NCBI RefSeq assembly: GCF_900169145.1
Contig: NZ_FXZD01000002.1
Location: 496,001 to 560,000, forward strand
Direction of reading: 5' to 3'
DNA from: Brevibacterium antiquum CNRZ 918
GTDB taxonomy: Bacteria; Actinomycetota; Actinomycetes; Actinomycetales; Brevibacteriaceae
DNA length: 64,000 nt
Shown in pieces: positions 7,942 through 16,824 of the stretch. The position numbers and the translations under genes were made by a program. The number at the start of each line of letters is the position of its first letter. Positions within the stretch are counted from its first letter, which is position 1. A model generated the notes under the pieces. It was not told the origin of the DNA, did no database searches, and saw nothing but the letters and a program-made list of their open reading frames with translations.

Positions 7942-9147
7942 TTACCCCAAAGGCACTTCCCGTCGGTTTCGCTGTCCTCGCGTGAAGTAGACCGCAGCCA
8001 GCACTGTCGCGATGACAAGCAGACCGAGAGCTCCGATGAGAGCTGCCGTCAGCCCGAGTAAGGCGAGAAGTCCGCTGGTGGCCATGATGCCCAGGGCATT
8101 CGTCGTCCGCAGCAGTGCGAACATCTCCGCTCGACGTTCCTCCGGTGCAAGGCTGTCGAGTGCGAGCAGATAGAAGGTGTCGAGCATCGGCAGGAACCAT
8201 CCGACGATGAGGGCACCGGCAAGTGTCAGCGCAATATGCCCATCGATGAGGAGCAGGGAGAAGGCGAGCGTGGTGATGGCGAAGAAGGTTGTGACCTTCC
8301 ACCGCCCGGGCATGCGGTTGCGGATGCTCACCCAGACTCCGCCGAGGACCGAGCCGATGCACATCGCCAGGGCAAACAGGAAGGCCCAGGCCGGGCTGAG
8401 CCCGAACGACAGTGCGAAGGACACCGCTCCCACCTCGATTCCCGCAATGGAGGCTCCGGTCGCGCCGGAGGCGAACAGCCAGATCCAGACCGCACCCGGC
8501 ACCGGAGCTCGACGTCCCGAACCCGACACAGCCGCAGGCGTCGACCGGGCCTCGGGGGTGGCGGGGATGAGCAGCATCGGCCCCGCGCCGAGGGCGGTGA
8601 CAACAGCCATCGCCGCGACGGGTGACCAGGCGCCGAGTAGGGATGCCAGCACTGGTGAGGTGGCGAAGGCGACCTCGTTGAGGGTGGCAGCGATTCCCAA
8701 GGCGCGTGGCATTCCCGAGAGCTCGACGAGGTGGTCTAGCAGTGTTCGCATGTAACCGTAGGCCGCACCATTGACCAGACCGGCCACGACGACGGCGACG
8801 ACGAGGTAGCCGAACGGTGCCGAGGCAGCGGCCAGGATCGTCACCGCGAGCAGCCCGAGCGTCCGGAAGGCGATGAGTGTGCGCAGGTAGCCGACGCTGC
8901 CGAACCGGTAGCCCAGGCGAGTGATGGGCACCGAGCCGAGGAACTGTGCCGCCGTCATCGCAAAGACCAAGCCGGCACCTGACTCGGCGGACCCGGTCAG
9001 CGGCAGTGCGAGGAGGGCGAAGGCAATGGGTGCCGCCGCCTGCGGAACACCGAAGGTCCCGTAGCCGATCTGCCAGCACAGCACGTTGACGCGCGAACGC
9101 GACGAACCGCCCTCGCCTTGCGATGTATCAGCCCCGGGTCGCCTCAT
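7942..9147 (-). CDS. MFS transporter co-transcribed with an XRE-cupin regulator
   Basis: A 401-residue, roughly twelve-helix membrane protein of major facilitator type. It begins with a short charged cytoplasmic tail and has the loop TRLGYRFGSVGYLR after the second helix and RNRMPGRWK between the halves. Its start codon overlaps the stop of the upstream regulator gene, so the two form a two-gene operon. Such regulator-exporter pairs usually export an amino acid, a derivative or a toxic compound; the divergent aminotransferase suggests an amino-acid-like substrate. That role is inferred from context only. Confidence 0.82.
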   Translation of the reverse strand: MRRPGADTSQGEGGSSRSRVNVLCWQIGYGTFGVPQAAAPIAFALLALPLTGSAESGAGLVFAMTAAQFLGSVPITRLGYRFGSVGYLRTLIAFRTLGLLAVTILAAASAPFGYLVVAVVVAGLVNGAAYGYMRTLLDHLVELSGMPRALGIAATLNEVAFATSPVLASLLGAWSPVAAMAVVTALGAGPMLLIPATPEARSTPAAVSGSGRRAPVPGAVWIWLFASGATGASIAGIEVGAVSFALSFGLSPAWAFLFALAMCIGSVLGGVWVSIRNRMPGRWKVTTFFAITTLAFSLLLIDGHIALTLAGALIVGWFLPMLDTFYLLALDSLAPEERRAEMFALLRTTNALGIMATSGLLALLGLTAALIGALGLLVIATVLAAVYFTRGQRNRREVPLG

Positions 9148-9782
9148 CAGGCACCGATGACCACGCGGATGAAGTCGACCGAGGCCTCCTGACCTGCCGT
9201 GTAGGAGTAGTCCCGGTCGGTGGAGATTCGTGTCGACTTTCCCGCGGAGAGCGTCAGGGATTCGTCGTTGAGTTCGAGGACGAGTTCCCCGGACAGAACG
9301 TGGAGGATCTCCTCGGTGCCGGCACGGTCGGCTTCAGCCTGATACCGCACACTTGGCCCCAGATGCCACCGCCACAGCTCGGTGCCGGGAACGGAAGATG
9401 CGCCGAGGATGTACGCGGTGCTGTCGCGCGGACCCTCCCAAGCCAGGGTGTGATCGGTGCTGGGATCTGAATGTTCGGTGCTGCCGAGGGCCGCAGACCG
9501 TCCCGGTTCTGATGGCGAGGGCGTCGAGCTGCCGGGTCCCGACGCGGCAGCATCGCTCAGGGCCAGATCGGCGAAGCTCACATCGAGGGCATGGGCGATG
9601 CGGTCGATGGTGGCCAGACTCGGGTTCGCCTGGGCCAGCTCGATCTGAGTGAGCATACGTCGGCTCAGCGCAGCCTCGTTCGCCAGCCTTTGGATGGTCC
9701 ACCCCCGCACCTTGCGACGGCTACGGACCCGGTGTCCGACGCGATCGAGGAAGGTCTGGATGCGCGGGCTCTTCATTGACAT
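9147..9782 (-). CDS. XRE-family transcriptional regulator with C-terminal cupin domain
   Basis: 211 residues. An N-terminal helix-turn-helix (about 11-70) reads RRKVRGWTIQRLANEAALS followed by LTQIELAQANPSLATIDRIAHAL, the classic XRE/Cro pattern. A linker rich in Ser/Pro leads to a cupin sensor domain (about 125-208) with EEILHVLSGELVLELND. Proteins of this layout bind a small ligand in the cupin barrel and control adjacent genes, often amino-acid or polyamine metabolism. It is the first gene of an operon with the MFS exporter and is divergent from the aminotransferase gene; the shared 60-bp gap holds a direct repeat that is its probable operator. Confidence 0.88.
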   Translation of the reverse strand: MSMKSPRIQTFLDRVGHRVRSRRKVRGWTIQRLANEAALSRRMLTQIELAQANPSLATIDRIAHALDVSFADLALSDAAASGPGSSTPSPSEPGRSAALGSTEHSDPSTDHTLAWEGPRDSTAYILGASSVPGTELWRWHLGPSVRYQAEADRAGTEEILHVLSGELVLELNDESLTLSAGKSTRISTDRDYSYTAGQEASVDFIRVVIGA

Positions 9783-9785
9783 GAT

Positions 9786-9822
9786 GAGTACTATATTGCA
9801 CTCTAAATCTGAGCACTATATT
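9786..9822. promoter_or_regulatory. Direct-repeat operator candidate between the regulator and aminotransferase genes
   Basis: GAGTACTATATT at 9786-9797 and GAGCACTATATT at 9811-9822 are 11/12 identical and start 25 bp apart, so they do not fall on exactly the same helix face. They fill the short AT-rich gap between divergent starts at 9782 and 9843, where both promoters must lie. Binding by the XRE-cupin protein is inferred from position. Confidence 0.55.
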
Positions 9823-9842
9823 TCTCGAACGAAGGAAGCCAG

Positions 9843-10970
9843 TTGGTACAGATCGAAGCGTTCGCTGTCGAGCAGTGGATGAATGCCTACGAAGATTGGT
9901 GCCGCTTCAACTTGGCCGAGACCTGCGTGCGATCGTTGACCCTGAACGAACTCGTCGACCTCACCGGGGACCGGTCGGCCTTCTGGGAGGCGCTTGGCCA
10001 GACGCAGCTGACGTACGGGCCCATCATCGGCAGCCCCCGACTGCGAGAGCTCGTGGCCGAACTCTACGAACACAAGAGCGCCGACGATGTGATGATCACA
10101 CATGGCGCGATCGGCGCTAATTCTCTGGTCTACTCCGCCCTAGTTGAACGCGGCGACCATGTCGTCACTGTGGTCCCCACATATCAGCAGCATTACTCGA
10201 TCCCGGAGAGCATGGGCGCCGAGGTGGACCTCGTCCACCTGCGAGCAGACGATGGCTGGCTGCCGCGCCTTGCTGACATCGCTGCCGCAGTGACGTCGGA
10301 GACGAAGCTGATTGCGCTGAACAATCCGAATAACCCCACAGGTGCGCTGATTCCCCGCGACCGTATGGAGGCCATCGTCGACATTGCCCGTGAGGTCGGG
10401 GCCTGGGTGGTCTGCGACGAGGTCTACCGCGGAGTCGATCAGGACGGCGACGGGTTCTCTGCGTCAATCGTCGACCTCTACGAGAGGGGCATCTCCACAG
10501 GAAGCATGTCGAAACCGTATGCGCTGGCAGGTCTGCGGTTGGGATGGATCGTCGGACCTCGCGACTTCCTGGAATCTGTTGGGACCCACCGCGACTACAC
10601 CACGATCAGCGTCGGCCGCATCGACGACGCGCTCGCCGTCGTGGCCCTGGAGAACCGAGACACAATCCTCGCCCAGTCGCGAGCGATCACCCGGGAGAAC
10701 CTGGCCGTCCTCGACGACTGGGTCGCCTCACGGGAGGACGTCAGCTATGTGAAGCCGCAGTCTGGCACCACATCACTCATTCGTTACACTGCGGACATCG
10801 ACTCCTACGACTTCTGCCGTCGGCTCCTCGACGAACACGGAGTCATGTTCACTCCCGGCGATGCTTTCGACATCTCACGCACTTTCCGCGTCGGCTTCGC
10901 CGACGACACGGAGACGTTGAGGTCTGGGCTGGCGCTGACCGGAGACTTCCTCGACGGTCTCGGGAAATAA
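9843..10970 (+). CDS. PLP-dependent aminotransferase, class I/II (capreomycidine-synthase-like group)
   Basis: 375 residues of fold-type I PLP enzyme. Landmarks are GAIGANSLVYSALVERGD (cofactor phosphate region), the ALNNPNNPTGALI segment that contacts PLP and substrate, VVCDEVYRG with the Asp that pairs with the pyridine nitrogen, and the Schiff-base lysine in SMSKPYALAGLRLGW. The C-terminal FRVGFAD provides the carboxylate-binding Arg. The short MVQIEAFAVEQWMNAYE start recalls VioD-type enzymes and related transaminases, but the exact reaction is unknown. The start is TTG at 9843, chosen because AAGGAAG lies just upstream at 9832-9838. It is divergent from its probable regulator and an exporter. 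Confidence 0.85.
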   Translation: MVQIEAFAVEQWMNAYEDWCRFNLAETCVRSLTLNELVDLTGDRSAFWEALGQTQLTYGPIIGSPRLRELVAELYEHKSADDVMITHGAIGANSLVYSALVERGDHVVTVVPTYQQHYSIPESMGAEVDLVHLRADDGWLPRLADIAAAVTSETKLIALNNPNNPTGALIPRDRMEAIVDIAREVGAWVVCDEVYRGVDQDGDGFSASIVDLYERGISTGSMSKPYALAGLRLGWIVGPRDFLESVGTHRDYTTISVGRIDDALAVVALENRDTILAQSRAITRENLAVLDDWVASREDVSYVKPQSGTTSLIRYTADIDSYDFCRRLLDEHGVMFTPGDAFDISRTFRVGFADDTETLRSGLALTGDFLDGLGK

Positions 10971-11131
10971 GCAGGGCATCATCATTGCCTCGCCGAGGTG
11001 GTTCTTCGTTCTCGTCGGACGTGATCCGGGCCATATGAAGACTGGGGTCGAGGCCCTAGAGTGGGCTCTGAGATTCATCCCATTCGTCACTTGGAGGAAG
11101 TGGACGATCCGAGCAGAGAGCGGAGGCCCGC

Positions 11132-11464
11132 ATGACCTACGTGATCGCGCAGCCGTGCATCGATGTCAAGGACAAGTCGTGTGTCGACGAATGTCCTGTC
11201 GATTGCATCTACGAAGGTGAACGCAGTCTCTACATCCATCCCGACGAATGCATCGACTGCGGTGCCTGCGAACCGGTCTGCCCCGTCGAGGCGATCTTCT
11301 ATGAAGACGATGTCCCGGAGGAATGGGCGGACTACTACACCTATAACGTGGACTTCTTCGACGAGCTCGGTTCGCCGGGAGGCGCTGCAGCCCTGGGCAA
11401 CACCGGCCGGGACCACCCAGCCATCGCCGCCCTGCCGCCTCAGAATCAGGACGTCGAGCTGTAA
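11132..11464 (+). CDS. fdxA: Seven-iron ferredoxin (FdxA type)
   Basis: 110 residues, standard for actinobacterial FdxA. The first Cys set (C9, C17, C21) with [20 protein letters not shown] and the second set [16 protein letters not shown] supply a [3Fe-4S] and a [4Fe-4S] cluster. It is a soluble low-potential electron carrier. A near-perfect CGGAGG at 11121-11126 precedes the ATG by five bases. It converges with pgm, 28 bp apart. The FAD reductase at 14664 could be a partner, but that is only a neighbourhood inference. Confidence 0.95.
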   Translation: MTYVIAQPCIDVKDKSCVDECPVDCIYEGERSLYIHPDECIDCGACEPVCPVEAIFYEDDVPEEWADYYTYNVDFFDELGSPGGAAALGNTGRDHPAIAALPPQNQDVEL

Positions 11465-11492
11465 CCAGCTGGTGGCTGGGAGCCGCTTCGGG

Positions 11493-13133
11493 CTACTCCA
11501 GCACCCCATCCACCAATGTCCGAGCGTCGTGCTGGACGGCCCGCAGATGGTCCTCATCGCGCAGAGACTCGGCGTAGATCTTGTACACGTCCTCCGTGCC
11601 GGAGGGTCGCACCGCGAACCAGGAGTTCTCGGTCGTGACCTTGAGCCCGCCGATGGGTGCGTTGTTTCCCGGCGCCGAGGTGAGTGTTGAGGTCACCGGT
11701 TCACCGCCGACGGTCTTCGCCTTCACCTGGGAGGCGTCGAGTGCTCCCAGTTTCGCCTTCTGCTCCCGGGTGGCCGGGGCGTCCTGGCGGGCGTAGGCGC
11801 TGGTGCCGAAGTTCGCAGCCAGTCCCGCATAGCGCTGGGATGGAGTCTGTCCGGTCTTCGCGGTCATCTCAGCGGCCAGCAGAGCCATGATGATGCCGTC
11901 CTTGTCAGTCGACCAGACCTTGCCGTTGCGACGCAGGAACGATGCGCCAGCAGATTCCTCACCGCCGAAGGCCAGTGTCGAATCGAGGAGTCCGGGGACG
12001 AACCATTTGAACCCGACGGGAACCTCGAACAGTCGCCGATCATGGGCGGCGACGATTCGGTCGACGATCGAAGAGGTGACCAGCGTCTTGCCGATGCCGG
12101 CGCTGGAGGACCATTCGGGTCGGTTGTCGAGCAGGTAGTCGATGGCAGTCGCCAGATAGTGGTTGGGGTTCATCAGCCCGGCGTCGGGAGTGACGATGCC
12201 GTGGCGGTCGGCATCGGCGTCATTGCCCGTGGCGATGTCGAAGTCGTTGCGGGAGGCGATGAGCCCGGCCATGGCGTAGGGCGAGGAGCAGTCCATGCGG
12301 ATGTTCTCGTCCCAGTCCAGGGTCATGAATGACCAGGTGGGGTCGATCTCGGGGTGGACGACGGTGAGATTGAGATCGAAGTCCTCGGCAATCGCGGCCC
12401 AGTAGTCGACGCTGGCTCCGCCCAAGGGGTCGGCGCCGATGTGGATGTCGGAGCTGCGGATGACGTCGAGGTCGATGACCGACTCGAGGTCCTCGGTGTA
12501 GTTGGAGATGAAGTCGAAGTTCTCGGTGTTCTCCAGGTGGAAGGCCCGCTGGAACCCGGTGCGTGGAATCTTCTCCCATCCTGCTTCGAGGTAGGAGTTC
12601 GCGCGTTCGGCGATCCACGTCGTTGTCTCTGAGCCGGCCGGGCCGCCGTGCGGTGGGTTGTATTTGATGCCGCCGTCGGAGGGCGGGTTGTGGCTGGGGG
12701 TCACGATGATGCCGTCGGCCTGCGCATCCGTTGCGGTCTTGCCCGCGTTGAAACCCAGAATCGCGTGGGAGAGCACCGGCGTGGGAGTGAAGCCGTCACG
12801 CTCATCGATGAGTGCGGGCACCTCAGCCGCGGCGAGGACTTCGAGGACGGTGAGGAAAGCGGGTTCGCTCAGCGCGTGGGTGTCACGGCCTAGGAAGATG
12901 GGCCCGTGGATGCCCTGTTTCTTCCGGAAGTCGACGATGGCGGCGGTGATCGCTGCGATGTGGGCTTCGTTGAATGCGCGGTTGAAGCTTGACCCGCGGT
13001 GTCCCGAGGTCCCGAAGCTCACAGCCTGCGCGGGCACGGAGGAATCGGGGACGAGATCGTAATAGGAATCAAGCAGTGCAGAGATATCGACGAGATCCCT
13101 GTCCTGGGCCAGCTGGCCGGCGCGAGTAGTCAT
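11493..13133 (-). CDS. pgm: Phosphoglucomutase (alpha-D-glucose phosphate-specific)
   Basis: 546 residues, the normal length. It interconverts glucose-1-phosphate and glucose-6-phosphate in the cytoplasm, feeding UDP-glucose synthesis by the GalU encoded at 23174. Landmarks are FGTSGHRGSSF near residue 43, the active-site phosphoserine loop VTPSHNPPSDGG near 145, the metal-binding DADADRHG loop, GGEESAGASF for sugar recognition and the phosphate-binding RPSGTED near the C-terminus. All are intact. It starts at ATG 13133 with ~100 bp to the rhodanese gene upstream. Confidence 0.97.
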   Translation of the reverse strand: MTTRAGQLAQDRDLVDISALLDSYYDLVPDSSVPAQAVSFGTSGHRGSSFNRAFNEAHIAAITAAIVDFRKKQGIHGPIFLGRDTHALSEPAFLTVLEVLAAAEVPALIDERDGFTPTPVLSHAILGFNAGKTATDAQADGIIVTPSHNPPSDGGIKYNPPHGGPAGSETTTWIAERANSYLEAGWEKIPRTGFQRAFHLENTENFDFISNYTEDLESVIDLDVIRSSDIHIGADPLGGASVDYWAAIAEDFDLNLTVVHPEIDPTWSFMTLDWDENIRMDCSSPYAMAGLIASRNDFDIATGNDADADRHGIVTPDAGLMNPNHYLATAIDYLLDNRPEWSSSAGIGKTLVTSSIVDRIVAAHDRRLFEVPVGFKWFVPGLLDSTLAFGGEESAGASFLRRNGKVWSTDKDGIIMALLAAEMTAKTGQTPSQRYAGLAANFGTSAYARQDAPATREQKAKLGALDASQVKAKTVGGEPVTSTLTSAPGNNAPIGGLKVTTENSWFAVRPSGTEDVYKIYAESLRDEDHLRAVQHDARTLVDGVLE

Positions 13134-13241
13134 AGAACTACTGTGCCAAACACCGACGGCCTCGCACAGTTGTGTCCACGGAGTTCTTGCATCGTGGACG
13201 GTGAGGGGTCCGATCTGCCTGACCTCAGACGGCGTGAACCG

Positions 13242-13574
13242 TCACATCACCCACGGCTCCTCGCCGTTTTCGGACACGATCGGCTTGCCGTGGTCGAGGT
13301 TCCAGGATCCCATGCCGCCGGTGACGTTATAGGCGTCGAAGCCGTTGTTCGTCAGCCAGGCGACTGCGCGGTGGGAGCGTCCGCCGGTGCGGCAGATGAC
13401 GTACATGTCGTCATCGAGGGGGAGATCGTCGAGCCGGGTGGGCAGTTCGCCCAGCGGCACGTGCAGTGCGCCCTCGATGTGCCCGGCCTCCCACTCGTCG
13501 TCCTCACGAACGTCGATGATGGCAGCGCCTTCGGGGATCTTTGTCACGGAGACTGATTCTTCATCCATGCTCAC
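13242..13574 (-). CDS. Rhodanese-like domain protein
   Basis: 110 residues forming one rhodanese fold: IIDVREDDEWEAGHIEGALH is the conserved CH2-type segment, and VICRTGGRS supplies the catalytic Cys in a six-residue loop as in single-domain sulfurtransferases (GlpE/PspE type). It likely transfers sulfane sulfur in the cytoplasm; there is no signal peptide. Start may be the GTG at 13574 or the ATG at 13568, two residues in. It sits upstream of pgm on the same strand but with a ~100 bp gap. Confidence 0.9.
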   Translation of the reverse strand: MSMDEESVSVTKIPEGAAIIDVREDDEWEAGHIEGALHVPLGELPTRLDDLPLDDDMYVICRTGGRSHRAVAWLTNNGFDAYNVTGGMGSWNLDHGKPIVSENGEEPWVM

Positions 13575-13795
13575 AGTCTAGGCATGAGCACATTCGCCGT
13601 GCATCCCGCGACCGTCGACAGCCTCGTAGAGCACAGCACCCAGTCCTATTGACACCGCGCGGCCACGTATCTGACCTGAGGTGAATCAGTGTCTGATGGT
13701 TGCCTGACAAACCTGGAAACTTCTCTACGCCCTCTTCTGTTGTCGGCGGCCCCGTGTGAGACTTGGGTCAAGAATCGTCTGTGAAGGGAATGTTG

Positions 13796-14590
13796 ATGAG
13801 CAGCAGAGACATAAGCAACGAATCCACCGGCGAGAAGAAGGCACGCGATGCCGCGGCGAAGCTCGACGAGGCGACCGAGCCACTGGGAGGCACCTCCGAA
13901 GTCGATTCGCAGGCGCAGGTCGGCTACACCGAAGAGAACGTCGAAGACCGTGCCCAAGATACGGCCGCTGACATCGGTGTGACCCTTCATCGCAACCCCG
14001 ACGGCTCACATACGGCCGTCGATGAAAGCGCTGTGAAGGCTGCTGAGAGAGACGCCGACGAGAGCCCAGCCGCAAAGGGCAACGCGACGCAGAGAGCGGG
14101 CGCAGGCGCTGACACTGGGTCCCTCGAGCAGAAAGACGTCGTGAAGATCCTCCGCGACAGCGGCTATGTGATGCTCACGACCGCCCTCGACGACGGCAAG
14201 CTGCTCGCCCACCCGATGGTGCCCCAAGAGGTCACCGACGACGGTGACGTGTGGTTCTTCATCGGTCTGCAGGGCGACCAAGCAACAGCACTGCTGCAGA
14301 ATCCGCAAGTCAATATCGCCGTCTCCGAGGCGGGCAACTGGCTCTCGGTGGCCGGTCGGGTCGACTTCGTCGATGATCAGGCCAAGCTCGCTAAGCTCTG
14401 GAACAAGGAAGCTGCCACCTGGTTCGACGGCGGCCTGACCGACCCGGAGCTCGGTCTGATCAAGGTCACCGGAGAGTCCGCACAGCACTGGGGTCTCAAA
14501 GGCGGCAAGGTCGCTGGCTTGGCCCAGATCGTCAAAGCTAAGGTCACGGGACAGCGCACCGGGGGAGGCAGCAGCACCACAGAACTCTGA
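13796..14590 (+). CDS. PNPOx-like general stress protein with acidic N-terminal extension
   Basis: About 264 residues. The C-terminal ~145 residues form a pyridoxamine-phosphate-oxidase-like FMN-binding split barrel of the general stress protein 26 type: VMLTTALDDGKLLAHPM, DDGDVWFFIG, NIAVSEAGNWLSVAGRVDF and the WFDGGLTDPELGLIKV strand. The N-terminal ~115 residues are hydrophilic, Glu/Ala/Asp-rich and probably disordered. Start ATG at 13796 is chosen because GAAGGGA lies six bases upstream; longer in-frame starts lack a site. It probably binds flavin or F420 and acts in redox or stress response; no substrate can be assigned. Confidence 0.82.
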   Translation: MSSRDISNESTGEKKARDAAAKLDEATEPLGGTSEVDSQAQVGYTEENVEDRAQDTAADIGVTLHRNPDGSHTAVDESAVKAAERDADESPAAKGNATQRAGAGADTGSLEQKDVVKILRDSGYVMLTTALDDGKLLAHPMVPQEVTDDGDVWFFIGLQGDQATALLQNPQVNIAVSEAGNWLSVAGRVDFVDDQAKLAKLWNKEAATWFDGGLTDPELGLIKVTGESAQHWGLKGGKVAGLAQIVKAKVTGQRTGGGSSTTEL

Positions 14591-14663
14591 GCCTAGGCCG
14601 CACTGACCACTGCCGCGTCTCATCTCACACCACACTTCGCAGCTTGCGGTCTAGCATGGAGAC

Positions 14664-15896
14664 ATGGCAAAGACGATCGTCATCATCGGTGCAGGGCTGG
14701 CCGGAACCACCGCCGCCCGGGAGCTCAGCGAACGCGGTCAGGCGGTCACACTCGTCGACCCGGCCGCGGGGGAGACCAGCGAACGGCCCCCACTGTCGAA
14801 GCACCTCTTCGACGACTCCAGGTACCACCTGCCCTTCCATCTCGAGGCAAGTGACCTCATCACCTTCGTCCGTGACAAGGCCACAGAGATCACCCTCGCC
14901 GAGGCGGCGGCCCACTCCCAGCAGGCCAGTCCCACCGTAGACACCCCAGTAGCCGGCACCGTCCACTTGGCGTCGGGGGAGACTCTGGACTTCACCCACT
15001 GCATCCTCGCTACGGGCATGGAGGCGAACCGACCGGAGATCCCCGGATACCCGGATGCACTGCCCGTGTACAACCTGGCCGAGGCGGAGTGGATCCGTGA
15101 GTTCGTAGCCGAGTCCGATGGGCCACTGAACGTCGGAGTCCTCGGCTCCGGATACTTAGGCATGGAAGTGGCCACCTCGGCGGTCGCGGCTGGTCATGAG
15201 GCGACCATATATCTGCGCGGCGATGAGCCCCTGCGCAAGCAGCTCTCGGAGCCCGTGCGCACGGCCCTGTTTGAGAAGCACAAAGAAGCCGGCGTGAAGT
15301 TCGTGGCGCACACCAGCAGCCCGGACGACATCCCGGCAGATACTCACAACCTGTTCGTCACCAGCGTCGGTGCTCGCCCGGCTCTGATTCCCATCGATGG
15401 CGTTCGACCCGCCGAGGCGTGGGAGGTGAATGAGAAATTGGCAACATCTCACGCCGGAGTCTGGGCTGCGGGTGATTGCGCACTCATCACCGACGGAGCC
15501 TTCGCCCTCGACCACCCGTGGGCATGTGAGCCCGTGGCTGAGAGCCACGGCAAGTACCTTGCCGAACTGCTCAGCTCCGACGACGGCGGCACCGGCGAAC
15601 CCTGGTCGGATATCCCGTGGCACTGGAGTTTCCAAGGCCCAGAAAAAGTCTTCACTGCAGGTCTGACCAGCCCCGATGCCACAGATACGCTCATCAGGCA
15701 CGATCCCAGCGGCAAGAAATTCCAGGTCTTCCATTTCGACGGATCAGCCCCAGACGCACAGCTCGTTGGTGTCGAGACGCTCAACTGGCCTCCTCTGCAA
15801 GCCGCGGCTCGTCGCGTACTAGCGGGTAATAACATTCCGACGAGGGCTCAGATCGAGGACCCCGATTTCAACTTCAAGGCTCATAGCCGACTGTGA
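14664..15896 (+). CDS. FAD-dependent pyridine nucleotide-disulfide-type oxidoreductase (ferredoxin reductase-like)
   Basis: 410 residues. IVIIGAGLAGTTAARELSERG is an N-terminal FAD Rossmann motif; VGVLGSGYLGMEVATSAVAAGHE near residue 155 is the second GxGxxG for NAD(P)H; GVWAAGDCALI near 270 is the late FAD-binding segment. The layout with no redox-active CxxxxC pair fits ferredoxin/rubredoxin reductases serving oxygenases. The C-terminal ~90 residues resemble the reductase C-domain. It would pass electrons from NAD(P)H to a ferredoxin, but no oxygenase is adjacent. Confidence 0.88.
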   Translation: MAKTIVIIGAGLAGTTAARELSERGQAVTLVDPAAGETSERPPLSKHLFDDSRYHLPFHLEASDLITFVRDKATEITLAEAAAHSQQASPTVDTPVAGTVHLASGETLDFTHCILATGMEANRPEIPGYPDALPVYNLAEAEWIREFVAESDGPLNVGVLGSGYLGMEVATSAVAAGHEATIYLRGDEPLRKQLSEPVRTALFEKHKEAGVKFVAHTSSPDDIPADTHNLFVTSVGARPALIPIDGVRPAEAWEVNEKLATSHAGVWAAGDCALITDGAFALDHPWACEPVAESHGKYLAELLSSDDGGTGEPWSDIPWHWSFQGPEKVFTAGLTSPDATDTLIRHDPSGKKFQVFHFDGSAPDAQLVGVETLNWPPLQAAARRVLAGNNIPTRAQIEDPDFNFKAHSRL

Positions 15897-15966
15897 GAAT
15901 CGGCCACCCTCATCACGTAGACTTCCTGTGTTCGCCCCCAGTCGCCGACGAGAGAAACTTCTGTTC

Positions 15967-16824
15967 ATGGATATGGCTAAGCTAGCTGAGGAGCACGGGC
16001 TCGAAAGAGTCGGCGGGCGGCCGTCACTGCCCGAGTACATTAAGCAGCTGATCACTCGCAGCGACTTCACCTACACTCTCGCCAAATACCGGATGCAGAG
16101 TGAGAACGAACGCAACCGCCTCGGTATGCTCTGGGTGTTGCTGCGACCAGCGTTCTCAGCCCTGATCTACGGCACGGTCTTCGGGTACATCATGAAGGGC
16201 GCCACAGCGCGACCCGACGACTTCGCACCCTTCGTCATCATCGGCGTCTTCGTCCTCGAGTTCTTCAACACCTCGATGAACGGTGGTGCGAAGTCGATCA
16301 TCTCGAACGCATCCCTTGTGCAATCCCTGCCGTTCCCGCGCATCGTGCTGCCGATCGCCACGGTGTTTCAGAATCTCCTCAACTTCATCCCCACATTCAT
16401 CTTCATGGCACTCCTTGTCATGCTTTGGGGAGCGCGGCCTAGCTGGGACTGGTTCCTCTTCATCCCGCTGGTCATACTGTTCTGGATCTTCAATCAAGGC
16501 GTGGCATTCATCTTCGCTCGGGCCACGGTCCACTTCCGTGATCTCTCCCAGGTCACTCCCTTCATTTCGCGCATGATCTTCTACACCTCTGGTGTGTTCT
16601 TCGACCTCAAGGTCATGGTCGAAAAGATCAATCCCGCACTGCAGCCCTTCGCCGATTGGCAGCCACTGAACAATGTGCTGTCAATCGCTCGCGGCATCCT
16701 CATGAAGGACGGAGTCATTCCCTACGACTACTTCTGGCACCTTGCCATCTGGGCTTTCGGTATTTTCATCATCGGCTTCGTCTTCTTCTGGCAGGCCGAG
16801 GAAAGGTTCGGTCGCGATGAGTGA
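15967..16824 (+). CDS. Polysaccharide ABC exporter permease (ABC-2 / TagG-like)
   Basis: About 285 residues with six membrane helices and an N-terminal cytoplasmic amphipathic part. RMQSENERNRLGMLWVLLRPAF is the conserved start of TagG/Wzm-type permeases, and the protein ends with a short charged tail after the last helix (FFWQAEERFGRDE), also typical. It would form the membrane channel that flips a lipid-linked cell-wall glycan. The ATPase gene overlaps its end by 8 bp. The start could also be the upstream GTG at 15928; ATG at 15967 gives the usual family length. Confidence 0.88.
   Translation: MDMAKLAEEHGLERVGGRPSLPEYIKQLITRSDFTYTLAKYRMQSENERNRLGMLWVLLRPAFSALIYGTVFGYIMKGATARPDDFAPFVIIGVFVLEFFNTSMNGGAKSIISNASLVQSLPFPRIVLPIATVFQNLLNFIPTFIFMALLVMLWGARPSWDWFLFIPLVILFWIFNQGVAFIFARATVHFRDLSQVTPFISRMIFYTSGVFFDLKVMVEKINPALQPFADWQPLNNVLSIARGILMKDGVIPYDYFWHLAIWAFGIFIIGFVFFWQAEERFGRDE

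Noticed and set aside
7535-9079. 514-residue minus-strand open frame
   Set aside because: Shadow of the MFS gene in a different frame, Arg/Cys/His-rich, crosses the small secreted-protein gene.
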